DNA of 64,000 bases from Petunia secreta (lineage: Eukaryota > Streptophyta > Magnoliopsida > Solanales > Solanaceae): assembly GCA_029990175.1 (NCBI GenBank), contig JARKIP010000021.1, forward strand, positions 22,449,501 through 22,513,500, given 5' to 3'. The translations under genes were made by a program, and so were the position numbers. Shown here piece by piece: positions 20,707-32,323 of this stretch. The notes under the pieces were generated by a model, which saw only the letters and a list, made by a program, of their open reading frames with translations, was not told where the DNA came from and did not search any database. The stretch's first letter is position 1. The number at the start of each line of letters is the position of its first letter.

Positions 20707-21847
20707 ATGGCAAAACGTGGGGCCAGAGCTTGGAATAATGCGAGAAAAAGAGACGAGGTACGAGCTGAATCAGAGGAAACTATTCGTGCTCCACTGAACT
20801 TAGGTGAAGAACATAGGAGAAGAGGTCGTGATGCACAAGATATGCAGGATACCTACACCGCCGCTGAGAGTGAGACACCACTACCACCCCCACAGCCGCA
20901 AGTTGCCGTTAATGTTGCTGATATGGTAGCTACGCTACTGCATAAAGCTGTTGAAATCTTGGTGGAAAAAGTTCAAGCACAACCTGGGGTTAACGCACTG
21001 CATGGAGGGGATACTTTCGGTAACATGCTTCCAAAATTTCTGAAGTTGAAACCTCCCGTGTTCACAGGTGTTAGTGACACAGAAGATCTACAACTTTTCT
21101 TGGATGGAATTCAGAAGGCTTTGGATGCGCTTGAGTGTACCAGCACGAGATCTGCTGAGCTTGCTGCGTATCAATTGGAAAATATTGCTGAGACTTGGTT
21201 TAAGTCCTTTAAGAGGGGACGTCCTGTTGGTTCACCTCCCTTGACATGGGACGAATTCTCTGAAGCATTCATGGATCATTTTCTACCATAGACAGAGCAA
21301 AAACGATGCTTTTGCAATGCAATTTGAAGCATTAAGGCAGACCGCAAGGATGTCTATTGATGAGTATGATAGAGGTTCACTTGGTTATCCTTATGCGGGT
21401 TAATAGGTTCATACGAGGTTTACAGAAGTATTTGATCAACCCACTAGCTACACACCTGACTAAGTGCGACATCAATTACTCTCAGGCGGTGGATGTTGCC
21501 AGAGAAGTAGAGGCTAGAGGGATTGAAGAGAGAGCAATTCAAGGAGGACCAAGACTACAGGATTCTATGGAGGAAATACTGGTTCTAACCGAGGTAGTGG
21601 ATCGCAGAACCACCACAGGAATGCAAATACTTGGGCTACATCTATTGTTAACTCATCTGTCAGTATACCTGCCCCTGGGCAAAATTATAAAAATTCAGCA
21701 CCATCGTTCGAGCAAGCCAAACCCCCTGCATCTACTTGCAATTATTGTCACAGGGACCATTCGGGTGAATGTTGGGGAAAGATGGGAGCCTGTCTTCGTT
21801 GTGGTCAGATGAGGCATTTCAGGGATGATTGCCCACGTCGGAAATGA
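20707..21847 (+). pseudogene. gag of the chromovirus-type element
   Basis: Starts MAKRGARAWNNARK and has the capsid-like segment LKLKPPVFTGVSDTEDLQLF, ETWFKSFKRG and LTWDEFSEAFMDHFLP, where a TAG at 21289 stops it. Frame changes follow. A zinc region with CNYCHRDHSGECW and the knuckle CLRCGQMRHFRDDC (C-x2-C-x4-H-x4-C, about 21795-21836) ends at a TGA at 21845. Gag would form the virus-like particle and bind the RNA; this copy cannot. Confidence 0.85.
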
Positions 21848-22115
21848 GTATACAATCAAGCTTCAGCACTAGCAAATTCTACACCAAAAATTTCCACACC
21901 TCAGAATACTAGGAACAATTTGGGAACAGCAGGCAAAGGCGATGGGTACAAGGGTGCTAATACTAAAGGTTCAGGAGTGGCTGGTAGAGGTCAATCCCGA
22001 ACATTTGCTCTTACTAGGCAGGATGCCCAAACATCGAATGCGGTGGTCATATGTATCCTTATGATGTATTTAATTGATTTTACTACCTTACTTGATCTTA
22101 AATTAGTTTATTCAT

Positions 22116-25100
22116 GTGTGCCCCTTTATGTATGTGAAAGCTAACATAGAAATTACAGGTATAATCTCAGTATGTTCATATGACGCTATAGCTTTAATCG
22201 ATCCTGGATCCACTTATTCCTACGTGTCTCCAAATTTTTCCTTGAGATTTGGTAGACGATCTGAATTGTTAATGGATCCTTTTGAGGTTGCTACCCCCGT
22301 TGGGGAATCATTATTAGTGGATCGTATGTACCGCTCTTGTCAAATCAGTGTAGAAGGGAATGACACGTTAGCAGACTTGATCGAGTTAGACATGGTAGAT
22401 TTTGATGTGCTTATGAGAATGGATTGGCTAGCTTCATGTCACGCCACTGTGGATTGTCATTCTAAGACAGTCCGGTTTGACATCCCGGGTGAACCAGACT
22501 TTGTCTTACAGGGTGAACGGGGTTCGACTCAAGACAACGTGATATCATTTATGGCTGCAAGTCGTATGTTGAACAAAGGTTGCCAGGGATTTTTGGCATT
22601 CGTCAAAGATACAAAGGCGGTAGTACTAGAGTTAGAGACGGTTCCAGTAGTTAATGAATTTATAGAGGTGTTTCCAGAAGACTTAACTGGGTTGCATCTT
22701 GTTAGAGAAATTGATTTTGGTATTGATCTTAGTACCTGGCACACAGCCCATATCGATACCTCCATATCGTATGGCACCAGTCAAGTTGAGAGAACTGAAG
22801 GAACAACTGCAAGATCTATTGGATAAGGGTTTCATAAGACCTAGCACTTCACCTTGGAGTGCACCAGTCTTATTCGTAAAGAAGAAGGATGGGTCCATGA
22901 GGCTATGCATTGATTACAGATAACTAAATAAAGTCACAATCCGTAACAAGTAACCACTACCACGTATTGATGATTTATCGATCAACTGCAGGGTGCTAAG
23001 AGATTCTCAAAGATTGACTTAAGATCTGGATACCATCAGTTACGCATTAAAGGGGAAGACATATGCAAGACAGCTTTCAGGACCAGATATAGGCACTATG
23101 AATTCTTAGTAATGCCTTTCGGATTACAAATACACCAGCAGCCTTCATGGATATGATGAATAGGGTGTTTAATCCATATTTGGACATATTTGTGATTGTT
23201 TTCATTGATGACATCCTCGTGTATTCCAAGAATAATGAAGATCATGAACAACACTTGAGGATAGTATTGCAGACACTTAAGGAATATAAGCTATATGCTA
23301 AGTTCTCGAAGTGCGAGTTCTGGTTGGACAAAGTTTCTTTCTTGGGTCACATTGTATCTGAGGAAGGCATCTTGGTTGATCCGAAGAAGGTGGAAGCGGT
23401 AAAAAAAATGGGCAAGGCCGACTACCGCGTCTGAGATACGAAGTTTCTTGGGTCTTGCAGGGTATTACAGGCGTTTTGTGCAGGATTTCTCGAAGATAGC
23501 TGCACCCGTGACTAAATTGACTCAAAAGAATGTGAAATTTCAATGGTCAGACGTGTGTGAGCAGAGCTTTCAGAAACTGAATGAATGTTTGACTACCGCT
23601 CCAGTTTTAGTTCTACCATCTGGAGCTGGAGGTTTTGCAGTTTATTGTGATGCCTCCCGAGTAGGACTTGAGTGTGTTCTTATGCAGAATGGATGAGTTA
23701 TAGCTTATGCTTCCAGACAGTTGAAGAAGCACGAGCAAAACTATCATATCCATGATCTAGAGATGGCTGCAATTATCTTCGCACTCAAGATTTGGCGTCA
23801 TTATCTGTATGGTGAGAAATGTGAGATTTATACTGACCACAAAAGCCTTCAATATATCTTCCAGCTGAAGGATTTGAACATACGACAATGAAGATGGGTG
23901 GAGCTACTAGGCTCTGCACCTGAGCCTCGTTAGACTCAGCTGAAGTGTAAGGTGTGAGTGAAGAAAAGACTATGATTGTGAAATCTTGTATCATCCAGGC
24001 AAGGCTAATGTTGTGGTAGACGCATTAAGTCGGAAATCCATGGGCAGTTTGGCGCATATAGCACCAGTGAGGAGGCCTATTGCGAGGGAAATCCACGAGT
24101 TGAAGGGAAGTGGAGTACATTTTGAGATGGGAACTACAGGTACATTATTAGCTTGTGTGCAAGCCAAATCATCTTTGATTGAAAATATCAAGACAAAGCA
24201 GTACCAAGATTCTAAATTGTGCAAACTCAGAGATGATAGGGGTACCGGTAAGGGAAAGGAATTCACTATTGATGATGATAGGGTATTACGACTTGGTGAC
24301 CGCATCTGTGTACCTGATGTCGATGGTTAAGGCAAACTGCGCTCGAGGAGGCACATGGCTCCAAATACTCAGTTCACCCTGGTTCTACAAAGATGTATCA
24401 AGATCTTCGACAGTTATACTGGTGGGAAGGTATGAAGAAGGATGTTGCCGATTATGTCATGCGTTGTCTGACTTGCCAGCAAGTGAAGGCAGAGCACCAG
24501 CGTCCTGCAGGGTTGATGCAGCGAGTTGAAATTCCAGAATGGAAGTGGGAACGAATCATCATGGACTTCGTGACTGGGTAACCACGGACACCTAAGGGCT
24601 ACGACTCTATATGGGTGATTGTGGATTGACTAACAAAGTCAGCACATTTCTTGCCAGTCAAGACAATATACAATGGTGCACGTTATGCACAGTTATATAT
24701 AGATAAGATAGTAAAGCTTCATGGAGTCTCGGTGTCTATTATTTCTGATAGAGGGTCCCAGTTCACCTCTCATTTTTAGAAGGAATTCCAGCAAGAGTTG
24801 GGAACGCGAGTGGATCTGAGTACTGCGTTCCACCCACAGACTGATGAGCAGTCGGAGCGGACCATACAGACCTTGGAAGACATGTTGAGGTCTTGTGTCC
24901 TTGGTTTTGGTGGTAGCTGGGACAAGTACTTACCATTGGTTGAGTTTGCTTACAATAACAATTTTCAAGCAAGTATTCAGATGGCTCCATATGAGGCTTT
25001 GTATGGAAGACGATGTCGGTCTCCTATTGGCTGGTTCGAGACCGGTGAAGTTAAAATTTTGGGTCCAGAGTTGGTGCAATTAGCACTTGACAAAGTTCAA

Positions 25101-25622
25101 TTGATAAGGCACAGGTTGCTTGCAGCTCAGAGTAGGCAGAAGGAGTACGCGGATAAGAGACATCGTGAGTTAGAGTTTTCGGTAGGAGATCATGTGTTCT
25201 TACGGGTTTCTCCGATGAAAGGCGTCCTGAGATTTAGGAAAAAGGGAAAATTGAGTCCGAGGTATATTGGACCATATGGGATACTTGACAGAATTGGAAA
25301 TGTAGCATACCGTCTAGCTCTCCCTACGTAGTTGTCTTCCGTTCACTCAGTATTCCATGTATCTATGTTGCGGAAGTACATATCCGACCCTTCTCACGTG
25401 CTTGAGGCACAGAATGTCCAATTAGATGAGAACTTGGATTTTGAGGAGCTACCTGCGGCCGTTGTTGACAGGCAAGTGAGGAAGTTGCGGTCAAAAGAGA
25501 TTGCAACAGTGAAGGTTGCATGGAAGAATCACACCGTGAATGAGGCAACATGGGAAGATGAGGAGGAGATGCGAGCCAAGTATCCTTACCTATTCAAAAC
25601 TGTGGGTACGTATATATTTTAA
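22116..25622 (+). pseudogene. pol of the chromovirus-type element
   Basis: Protease with ALIDPGSTYSYVS (about 22186-22224). Reverse transcriptase pieces include PSTSPWSAPVLFVKKKDGSM and the FIDD active site (VIVFIDDILVYSK, about 23192-23230). RNase H has VYCDASRVG. Integrase has a zinc region ending CLTCQQVKAEH, a core with SDRGSQFTSHF and STAFHPQTDEQSER, and a C-terminal YADKRHRELEFSVGD. It ends with a chromodomain-like VKVAWKNHTVNEATWEDEEE. Stops at 22921, 23694, 23889, 24627, 24777 and 25329, plus frameshifts, break it. Confidence 0.85.
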
Positions 25623-25656
25623 ATTCAGGGACCGAATTTTCTTAAGGGGAGAAGAA

Positions 25657-27501
25657 TGTAATACCCCAAAAATTGGGCTTGTAGCCCATTTAGAAAAAAT
25701 ATAACTAAGCTGGAGGACCATTAGCAAATAGAAAATCATAATACAAAAAAAAAAAAAAAAAAAAACTAAATTACAAAAAAAAAAAAAAAGAGGAAAAGAA
25801 AAGAAAATAATGAAAAGGAAAACAATGGAAATCAAGAAAATATTGACCTAACTAGTACTTACTAAGTAAGCCTCGGCAAACAAGTTCTTAGCACCGAAGA
25901 ACAAACTTTTGCTGTAATCGGCACAAGTTTCTGGTGAAACTGGCGCAGGTTTTAGTGGAAATTAGGGCAAGACAGTAAAGAAGAATCTTCTTTCCTATAT
26001 TGGTACAAGGTAAACATAATCAATTTATTTATCAATATAGTTAACCTTATAATGGGTAGCATCCATGATAAGAGAAATAATTTCCTTACTAATATGAACA
26101 ATGGTGCTAATAGTAGATGAGATGAAGTAGAACAATTACTGTTAATTATCTTTTATTGGAATGGGTATATTAAACCATTAAAGTAGTGACCTGTTGGACT
26201 AGTGTATTGATAATAGTGTTAATATGGGTTAATTGTGGGGTGGGTAATGCAGCCTATCAAGTTTATTACTAGGATAAATTAGTGTACACGAATTTAGAGA
26301 TGATTGATACATGAATGTTATATTATTTCCTAGATTTCTGACTCTTCAAGACGAAACAGTCGGAAGCGAGTTGGAGTCATTCGACAGGAGTACTGTGAGT
26401 GAAATATCTCCCGTAGTTGGTTTTCAACTATAGCATATTTAAAACTCATTTTCTTGCATCAAATAATATTTTGATTAAATTGTTTAATTGCATGGGACAA
26501 GTGCTAGTATAACTGTATATTGTTATATCCAACTGTTATTTTGGTACTGAAGTTGTTGATACAAATTGATATATTTTGAACCTTTATTTATTTTGAGAAC
26601 TGCTACAAATATTGTGATTTGATATCTTGTCAGAAAGAAAGTACAAATATGAGATATTGTGTTATAAAAGTAAATATTGTTTTGGAAATTAACTTAGCCA
26701 GGTCGCCGTTATCTAACGTCGGGATCGTTAGGCCTGCTGCACCTTGTACAGTATTTCTCCTCCGCTAGTAGGAAAGAACTAGTCCACCCTCTAGAAGGGA
26801 ACCCAGCTGACGGGTAGTCAGACGGCCATGATAAACTCATGGTGTCAGACCGTAATATTTGATTCTGGCTCAGGAACCTTCCATTATATATAAAGACACG
26901 AGTACTATGGTTGAAATTACAACTTTCAATGGAATTACTGTATTATTTATTTATGCATGTTTTCTTATATATGCTTGTCCCGAATAAAAACGTTGTGGTT
27001 GATGTTGTCCTCGCCTAGTGTGTGTGACTAACCCTTTTCCTTTTCCCACTCACAGATAAACTAGTCGAGGCTGATACTCCGAGTCAAGGCAAGTGATAGA
27101 GCTGAGGATTGATCTAGTAAGCCCTGCATCTCCTTCGCGAGGGCCATTATTTATTCTTTAATTTATTTAAGTCATTAGTTCATTTGAATCTAGGGTTTTG
27201 CTCCTTAGTCAGTCTTGGGATGTCGTTTTGATAAAAGTTTGTGTTGAAGTACTCTATAGTTTAATTGTTGTCGTGGACGACATGGTTTTAGTTTGTTGAA
27301 CCTTGTATATACCTTGAATGTGCGTAACAATGTCGTAGTTGGTTGTTAGACTGGTTCTGCTGCTTGTTGACAGGTTTAAAAATTTTGGTTTGCTCCCCGT
27401 ACAGGGGAACTCTGCCAAATTTTCTGCGCGAATTTGATAGGCTTGCTAGGTAGGCTTAGTCTTGTCTAGCGCCGATCACGCCCTTAAATAGGGTCGTGAC
27501 A
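25657..27501 (+). repeat. 3' LTR of the chromovirus-type element
   Basis: 1845 bp partner of 18670-20494. It contains longer A-tracts near 25746-25790, which give a spurious minus-strand Phe-rich ORF. Confidence 0.9.
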
Positions 27502-27506
27502 CTTAA

Positions 27507-30146
27507 TGAGGCCAATTATATGAGAATATTTTAATTTATAAACCCTTTATTATAAATGGCCCGTTCTACGCGAACTCGTTCAGGTTGAAAGCTGCTCCCG
27601 TGCTTTTAATTTTTTAATTATTCATCCCTTTTTTTTTTTTTTTGGTAAGTCAATAAAACACTCCCATGTTGATCAAAGTTGTATTGCTCGAGAAAGAATT
27701 AGGAAGTATACAAAGTTTTATTTTTGTGGGCATGGAGGAGCCAAATAATAAAAGCTTAATCCTATTTTTCTTGTCGTGTATGAAAGCTTCATCATATACA
27801 TATATTAGTTTTATAGGCTACTTGAAAATTTGACTTGCCTAGGGATACTTTCACTTAGTAGTGGATAGAATTTGAATAGGACCAAGATATGTATTGATAG
27901 TGTCATCATTGTTATGTTTAATTTGCGATAAGTACTTGGAAGTGAGAATTATGGTGACTTAGCTTGTATTGTACTATCTTCATAAGCAACTTAAAGTACG
28001 TTCTCCTTCAACGAATGAGCACTCAAATTATTTAAGGATATGAAAATGTTCCGTCTGATAGCAATCGAGAATCTATCTCTTGAATGAGACATGACATACT
28101 TGGAGTCATTACATGAATTTGTAGTCCTATTAAATTCTCATTTTCGGTTATAAAGTAGTGAGAAGTAAGCTCTTCCATTTTACGAATTCACCTAATAAGA
28201 AATGTATTTTCTAGACTTTTCTTGATAGCGATCTAAGGTTATACTGATCAAGTTCAACACTGCGTATTATTATTGTTATAATTAGATTTGATTTAATTAA
28301 TTTATAAGTTCTCGAGATAGTGTTTGTTTTGGAAGTTAACCTTGTAGGCGATACCTTCACTTAAAGAAGTGTCTTGTTCTGACTTTCTCCATTATATGGT
28401 ATGCAATGATTTATTCTATCTTTCCGACATCGTTTGAAAATATTTGTGATATATTTTAAGACATTGTTTTTGAATTATGAATCTCGTGTCATGCCTCTAA
28501 TTTGGGGCTATGAAAAAAATAGTATTTTCTCATTACGAGATTGAAGAGTCTATTATATGCGAAGAGGATGATAGTTTGCAATATTGACCTCTCCTCATAA
28601 TCGTGAGCATGTTTAAATGGGTTCTTGTGTGTTTTAATTTGGTGATGGGTGCGAGACCTGAAAAAATATATATTTTAGTTTAGTAAATTTATCTACCCAA
28701 AGGGGATAGTTTCTAATACTAAAATATTTTTATGTTACCTCCCCAAAGGGGTAACACTGTGAAGGCTCACATTATTTGCCCAATATTCACCCCATATCGT
28801 ATTAGCATTATCTTACATTTGCCCATAAGGAATTCTGAATCCTGAAGAAGAAAGTATTTTAGTTTGGTGAATCTGTCTGCCCAAAGGGGATAGATTTTCT
28901 AATACTGAAGTATTTTCTCATTACCTGCCCAAAGGGGTAATATTGTGAAGGCTCGTATTAGTATCACCATAAGATATTTGAATACTTTAATAAGAAATTT
29001 AGTCTTGAACTTTTCCATCAAACTTATGGACATCAATCCTGTTTAGTCAGTCAATTTTACAAAACCTACTTAAATTGAGAAGGTCATATCTTAATTTGGT
29101 AAACTTCTTTAATATTGTTGGTAGGTTTATGTTTATGAAATATTAAGGTGACAATGATTGATAAAGTTACATTTAAAGAGAATATGACTAACATTGAGTT
29201 TATGGTATACTTAATTGAATACATTCAGACATAAGTTAATCTAACTATATACATGGCACAATTAGTCAGAAATCTGGAAGGTGATGGAGACTTAATGAGA
29301 CATCGTTTTTCTTATGATTTTATTGATTTGCTCAAGTGTTTGACCCCATATTGTCAATTGATTGTGACTTGTGATATTAGGGTCTAATGTATGCACTTGA
29401 TCAGTGGGAGTATCTTATTAGATAATATATGTTTCCCTTCAGTATCTGTTAGAACTATTTTTTAATAAGCATTGTATTTATGCATGCATGATGATAATTA
29501 AATGTGTTATGCACATTTTTGTGGGTTGATCTATATTGGCTGGTCTTGATACCTATAGAAGATTAAGACATCTCGTCTTATGTTGTTGATGTGTCTCATG
29601 GTGATAAGATCATGTAGTGTCATTGTTGATCTTTATAGAGACATATACGGCATATTGTTTATGAACTAGGGATTTTCTTGGCCGTTGCACATTAAGATAA
29701 GTTGCACATGTTGAGCCTCGAAAATTATGATTTTCTGGTGGAGCACATGTTGTTTAGTTGCTCACATGTTGTAATAAAAAATCATGTTGACGATTTTCTA
29801 ATGGTGCGCATGTCGTTTAGTCGCCCAATGTTGTTTATGAAAAATCGGTTGAAGGACCGACAATGAAATAGTCTTGTTTTGGAGTCCATATTGACTATTT
29901 CTTGCTACACTACCACACCTTTAGGTCTGTCAGCAAGACTTCAATGTTTGTGATTGTGGACAAGTCTTGTGTCGTTGATTGATGTAACTATCGCTTCTTT
30001 TCGACATTGATAGTTTTGTTTGACTAGATCATGTTGGAAATGATATTCCACCGCTATATGTTTGTGGCCACTATCGATTTAGCCCGAGAGTCATTTTATA
30101 AATAAACTTTTCAAAATCTATTATATAGTTAAGTTAATGTTGTCCA
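27507..30146. other. Internal non-coding region of the LARD-like element, right part
   Basis: No ORF above background on either strand. Apart from the duplicated block at 28671-28960 and the purine tract at the end, I see no further structure. Confidence 0.55.
28671..28960. repeat. Direct repeat of about 105 bp inside the LARD-like element
   Basis: 28671-28774 and 28854-28960 share TATTTTAGTTT, TGCCCAAAGGGGATAG (first copy begins TACCC), TTCTAATACT, CCCAAAGGGGTAA and TGTGAAGGCTC. The copies are separated by about 80 bp. Confidence 0.7.
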
Positions 30147-30156
30147 AGTGGGAGAA
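30147..30156 (+). promoter_or_regulatory. Polypurine tract of the LARD-like element
   Basis: AGTGGGAGAA lies immediately before the 3' LTR, the priming site for plus-strand DNA synthesis. Confidence 0.75.
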
Positions 30157-30380
30157 TGTTAGAATTATTTATTAAATATGGACTTAACATTAACTTATTT
30201 ATTCGATTTTATCAAAACGGGCTAATTGTGAATAGTTGGTGGACAATACACGGGCCACATATTTGTTCCATGATGAGCCTGTATTGTTTCTTATATTAGG
30301 TGTGGGCTGGCAGTAGTGTAGGCCTATTGATAAACCTGTGGGCTTATTATGGGTGGACCCATTAGGTTAAGACTTTTAAG

Positions 30381-31063
30381 TCGTGTAATTTTGATCAGTA
30401 GCCATTTTTGGACGCGCTCATTGGGGACTATCCACCGTTTCAAAATTCATTGAAGAATAGCAAAAAATTCGCGCGAACACTTAAGTTCCATTAGCGTTGG
30501 AAAACACCCCAGACTAGTCCCATAACAAAATACTTAGGCTTTGAATAAAACTTGTTCAAAGCCCCAGTATTTTGTTATGGGACTGAAGAAGTCCTATAAT
30601 AAAATAATGGGACCTTGAACTAACATGTTCAAAGGTCCCATTATTTTGTTATGAGACTTTATCCTATAACAAAATAATGCGATTTATTCCCATAACAAAG
30701 GTCCCATCAAAGAAATAAATCCCATTATTTTGTTATGAGACTTTATATATAAAGCTTCGGTCCCATAACAAAATGCTGGGGCTTTGAACAAGTTTTGTTC
30801 ACAGCCCCAACATTTTGTTATGGGGTTGAAGCTTTATACAAAGTCCCATAAAAAATAATGGGGCTTGGAACAAAACTTGTTCAAAGCCCCAGTATTTTAT
30901 ACTGGGGTTAGTTTACTGAAGCTTTCCAGTATAAGTACTAGGGCTTTGAACAAAACTTGTTCAAAGTCCCTATATTTATACTGTGATTTGTCCGGAAGTG
31001 GCTAGTCTTCGCTGGCTAGTATTCATTTAACGCGGTCAAAACAGGCTGCGTGACTAAATTTTT
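30381..31063. mobile_element. MULE-like element with 9-bp target duplication
   Basis: Flanked by ACTTTTAAG at 30372-30380 and 31064-31072. The target occurs once in the undisturbed 5' LTR. The ends form weak inverted repeats, with AATTTTGATCAGTAGCC and TTTTGGACGCG on the left matching AATTTAGTCACGCAGCC and TTTTGACCGCG on the reversed right end. The 9-bp duplication points to the Mutator superfamily. There is no coding sequence; the interior is a set of palindromes. Confidence 0.7.
30516..30985. repeat. Six tandem palindromes (hairpin array)
   Basis: Each unit has an arm of the type GTCCCATAACAAAATNNTGG, then GGCTTTGAACAA, then the reverse complement. Approximate units: 30516-30584, 30589-30657, 30660-30742, 30760-30825, 30842-30907 and 30923-30985. 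A transcript would form six consecutive stem-loops of roughly 30 bp each. Confidence 0.8.
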
Positions 31064-31295
31064 ACTTTTAAGCCTATATATATATGAGCTAGGTCTCATC
31101 TGTCAGTAACCTGTTGTAGACAACTCCATTAAGCTGTCAGTTCTCAAAAGCTCAAGGAGAGGAAATACTTGGCATTGATTTGTCTCCAATACTGTGTTGC
31201 TATGGCGGATAAAGGTACGCCTTCACATCTTTATTATGATTATTAGGTGTTCTTGATTTATGTGATTATATGTGTGTTTCATAATTAATTCATCA

Positions 31296-32204
31296 GATCC
31301 CACACATGCATTGTTAGCTTATTATTTTCCAAAGAAGAAAACTGGGAAAATGACACAAAGCCTGCCTTTTCAAAGAGGTGCATATGATAACACTGACCAT
31401 TGACAACTCCTGGATGAGATATCACTTGAAATTCCTCCTTGTTGATGTCAAATATTATGATACATCTTCGCCAATAAGCAGAATAAATAGTACTATAACA
31501 ACCCATCCAATAAATAGCGTCTCTTTTTATTATAAAAGGGGAGTAATGCATCCTAGGTGCTAAATAAGGGGGAGAGCTTCTTCCCGGAATCAAGATCATT
31601 TGATAACAATGAGCTCAGAGTAAGCAACTTAACTTCTGGAACACAATTTTTTCTTTCATCATATAGTGTCCAAATCAGTGCATAATATTCCTTGACGATT
31701 GGATGAAAATATAATACAGCAATTCGACTATCATTTGGGATTTGGATGGTAGCGTGTTCTCTAGTGATAGGGTTACATATGTAATGGGAAGGTACAGGGT
31801 ATTGTTCATATATAAGTAGCAAACCATGGTAAGAAAAGAGGATGGTTTTTTTGCCGTTAAACTTCATCTTTATACTACTACTATTACAGCGTATTCTTTC
31901 TAAGAATTCCATGGTGTTTTTCGACCCAATCGTCCCGAAATAGTATCTCTGACTTCTTCTTTGCATAATTTATCCGCTGGACAGCAATTGTAGGAACTGC
32001 ACCACCACCATTTAGATGTATGTGGTTGAAATTTGGGGTTGAGATTAAAGAGTTCCATAGTCTGCAGACTTGTTTGCAATGGAGTAGATCCTCTGCTGGA
32101 GTCTCCTTAATATTTCAATTTTCAACCAATATGTCATTCGGAAGGAGTTTACAATGATCTCTTGGACAAGAAGAACAAGACAAGCAAGACCATACCATCA
32201 CCAT
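31296..32204 (-). pseudogene. F-box copy 2, N-terminal part
   Basis: Starts at an ATG at 32202-32204 (MVMVWSCLSC), then LLPNDILVEN and a TGA within the F-box, AEDLLHCKQVCRLWNSLIS, AVPTIAVQRI. Later parts match copy 1: ILFSYHGLLLIYEQ, YYALIWTLYDERKNCVPEVK, IIKRDAIYWMG, IIIFDINKEEFQVISHP, LTMHVWDL. There are frameshifts near 31580 and 31910. Its 3' half lies at 16892-17224, beyond the LTR element. The hydrophobic leader present in copies 1 and 4 is absent. Confidence 0.8.
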
Positions 32205-32323
32205 GATATTGAAACTGTGTGATTAAAGAAAAAGGCATGGACATAATAACTCTTTTGTGATATGGTGATGGTAATAACTCTTTTGTGATATGTGTTGCAA
32301 GGAATCTGTGCATTAATATAGTA

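Larger units (their letters stand above)
18670..27501 (+). mobile_element. Ty3/gypsy chromovirus-type retrotransposon, decayed, nested
   Basis: LTRs at 18670-20494 and 25657-27501 begin TGTAATACCCC and end CGTGACA. Flanking 5-mers are CTTGA and CTTAA, a target duplication with one change. An iMet primer site is at 20498 and a purine tract AAGGGGAGAAGAA at 25644-25656. Gag, protease, reverse transcriptase, RNase H, integrase and a chromodomain-like tail occur in that order (integrase after RT, hence Ty3/gypsy). Many nonsense codons and frameshifts make it inactive. A Tekay/Del-like lineage is my best guess. Confidence 0.9.
17225..31295 (+). mobile_element. Non-coding LTR retrotransposon (LARD-like) splitting F-box copy 2
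   Basis: Flanked by a 5-bp duplication GATCC (17220-17224 and 31296-31300). The ends are TGTTAGAATT and TTCATCA. LTRs are at 17225-17688 and 30157-31295, a tRNA-iMet primer site follows the 5' LTR, and a purine tract (AAGTGGGAGAA) precedes the 3' LTR. After removing the nested gypsy element and the MULE-like insertion, about 4.5 kb remains. The internal sequence (17703-18669 and 27507-30146) has no gag or pol ORF I can recognise, so it must have moved with enzymes supplied in trans. Confidence 0.85.
30157..31295 (+). repeat. 3' LTR of the LARD-like element, interrupted by a MULE-like element
   Basis: The outer parts (30157-30380 and 31064-31295) align with the 5' LTR. The middle is a 683-bp insertion. 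Net LTR length is about 447 bp, against 464 for the 5' LTR. Confidence 0.85.

Noticed and set aside
23991..24305. 104-aa minus-strand ORF inside gypsy pol
   Set aside because: Antisense shadow of the integrase-proximal coding frame.
25590..25835. Phe-rich minus-strand ORF at the gypsy 3' LTR
   Set aside because: Created by the A-tracts of the LTR; it has no counterpart in the other LTR.
28671..28960. CRISPR-like or satellite array
   Set aside because: Only two copies, diverged and unevenly spaced, inside a plant retroelement.
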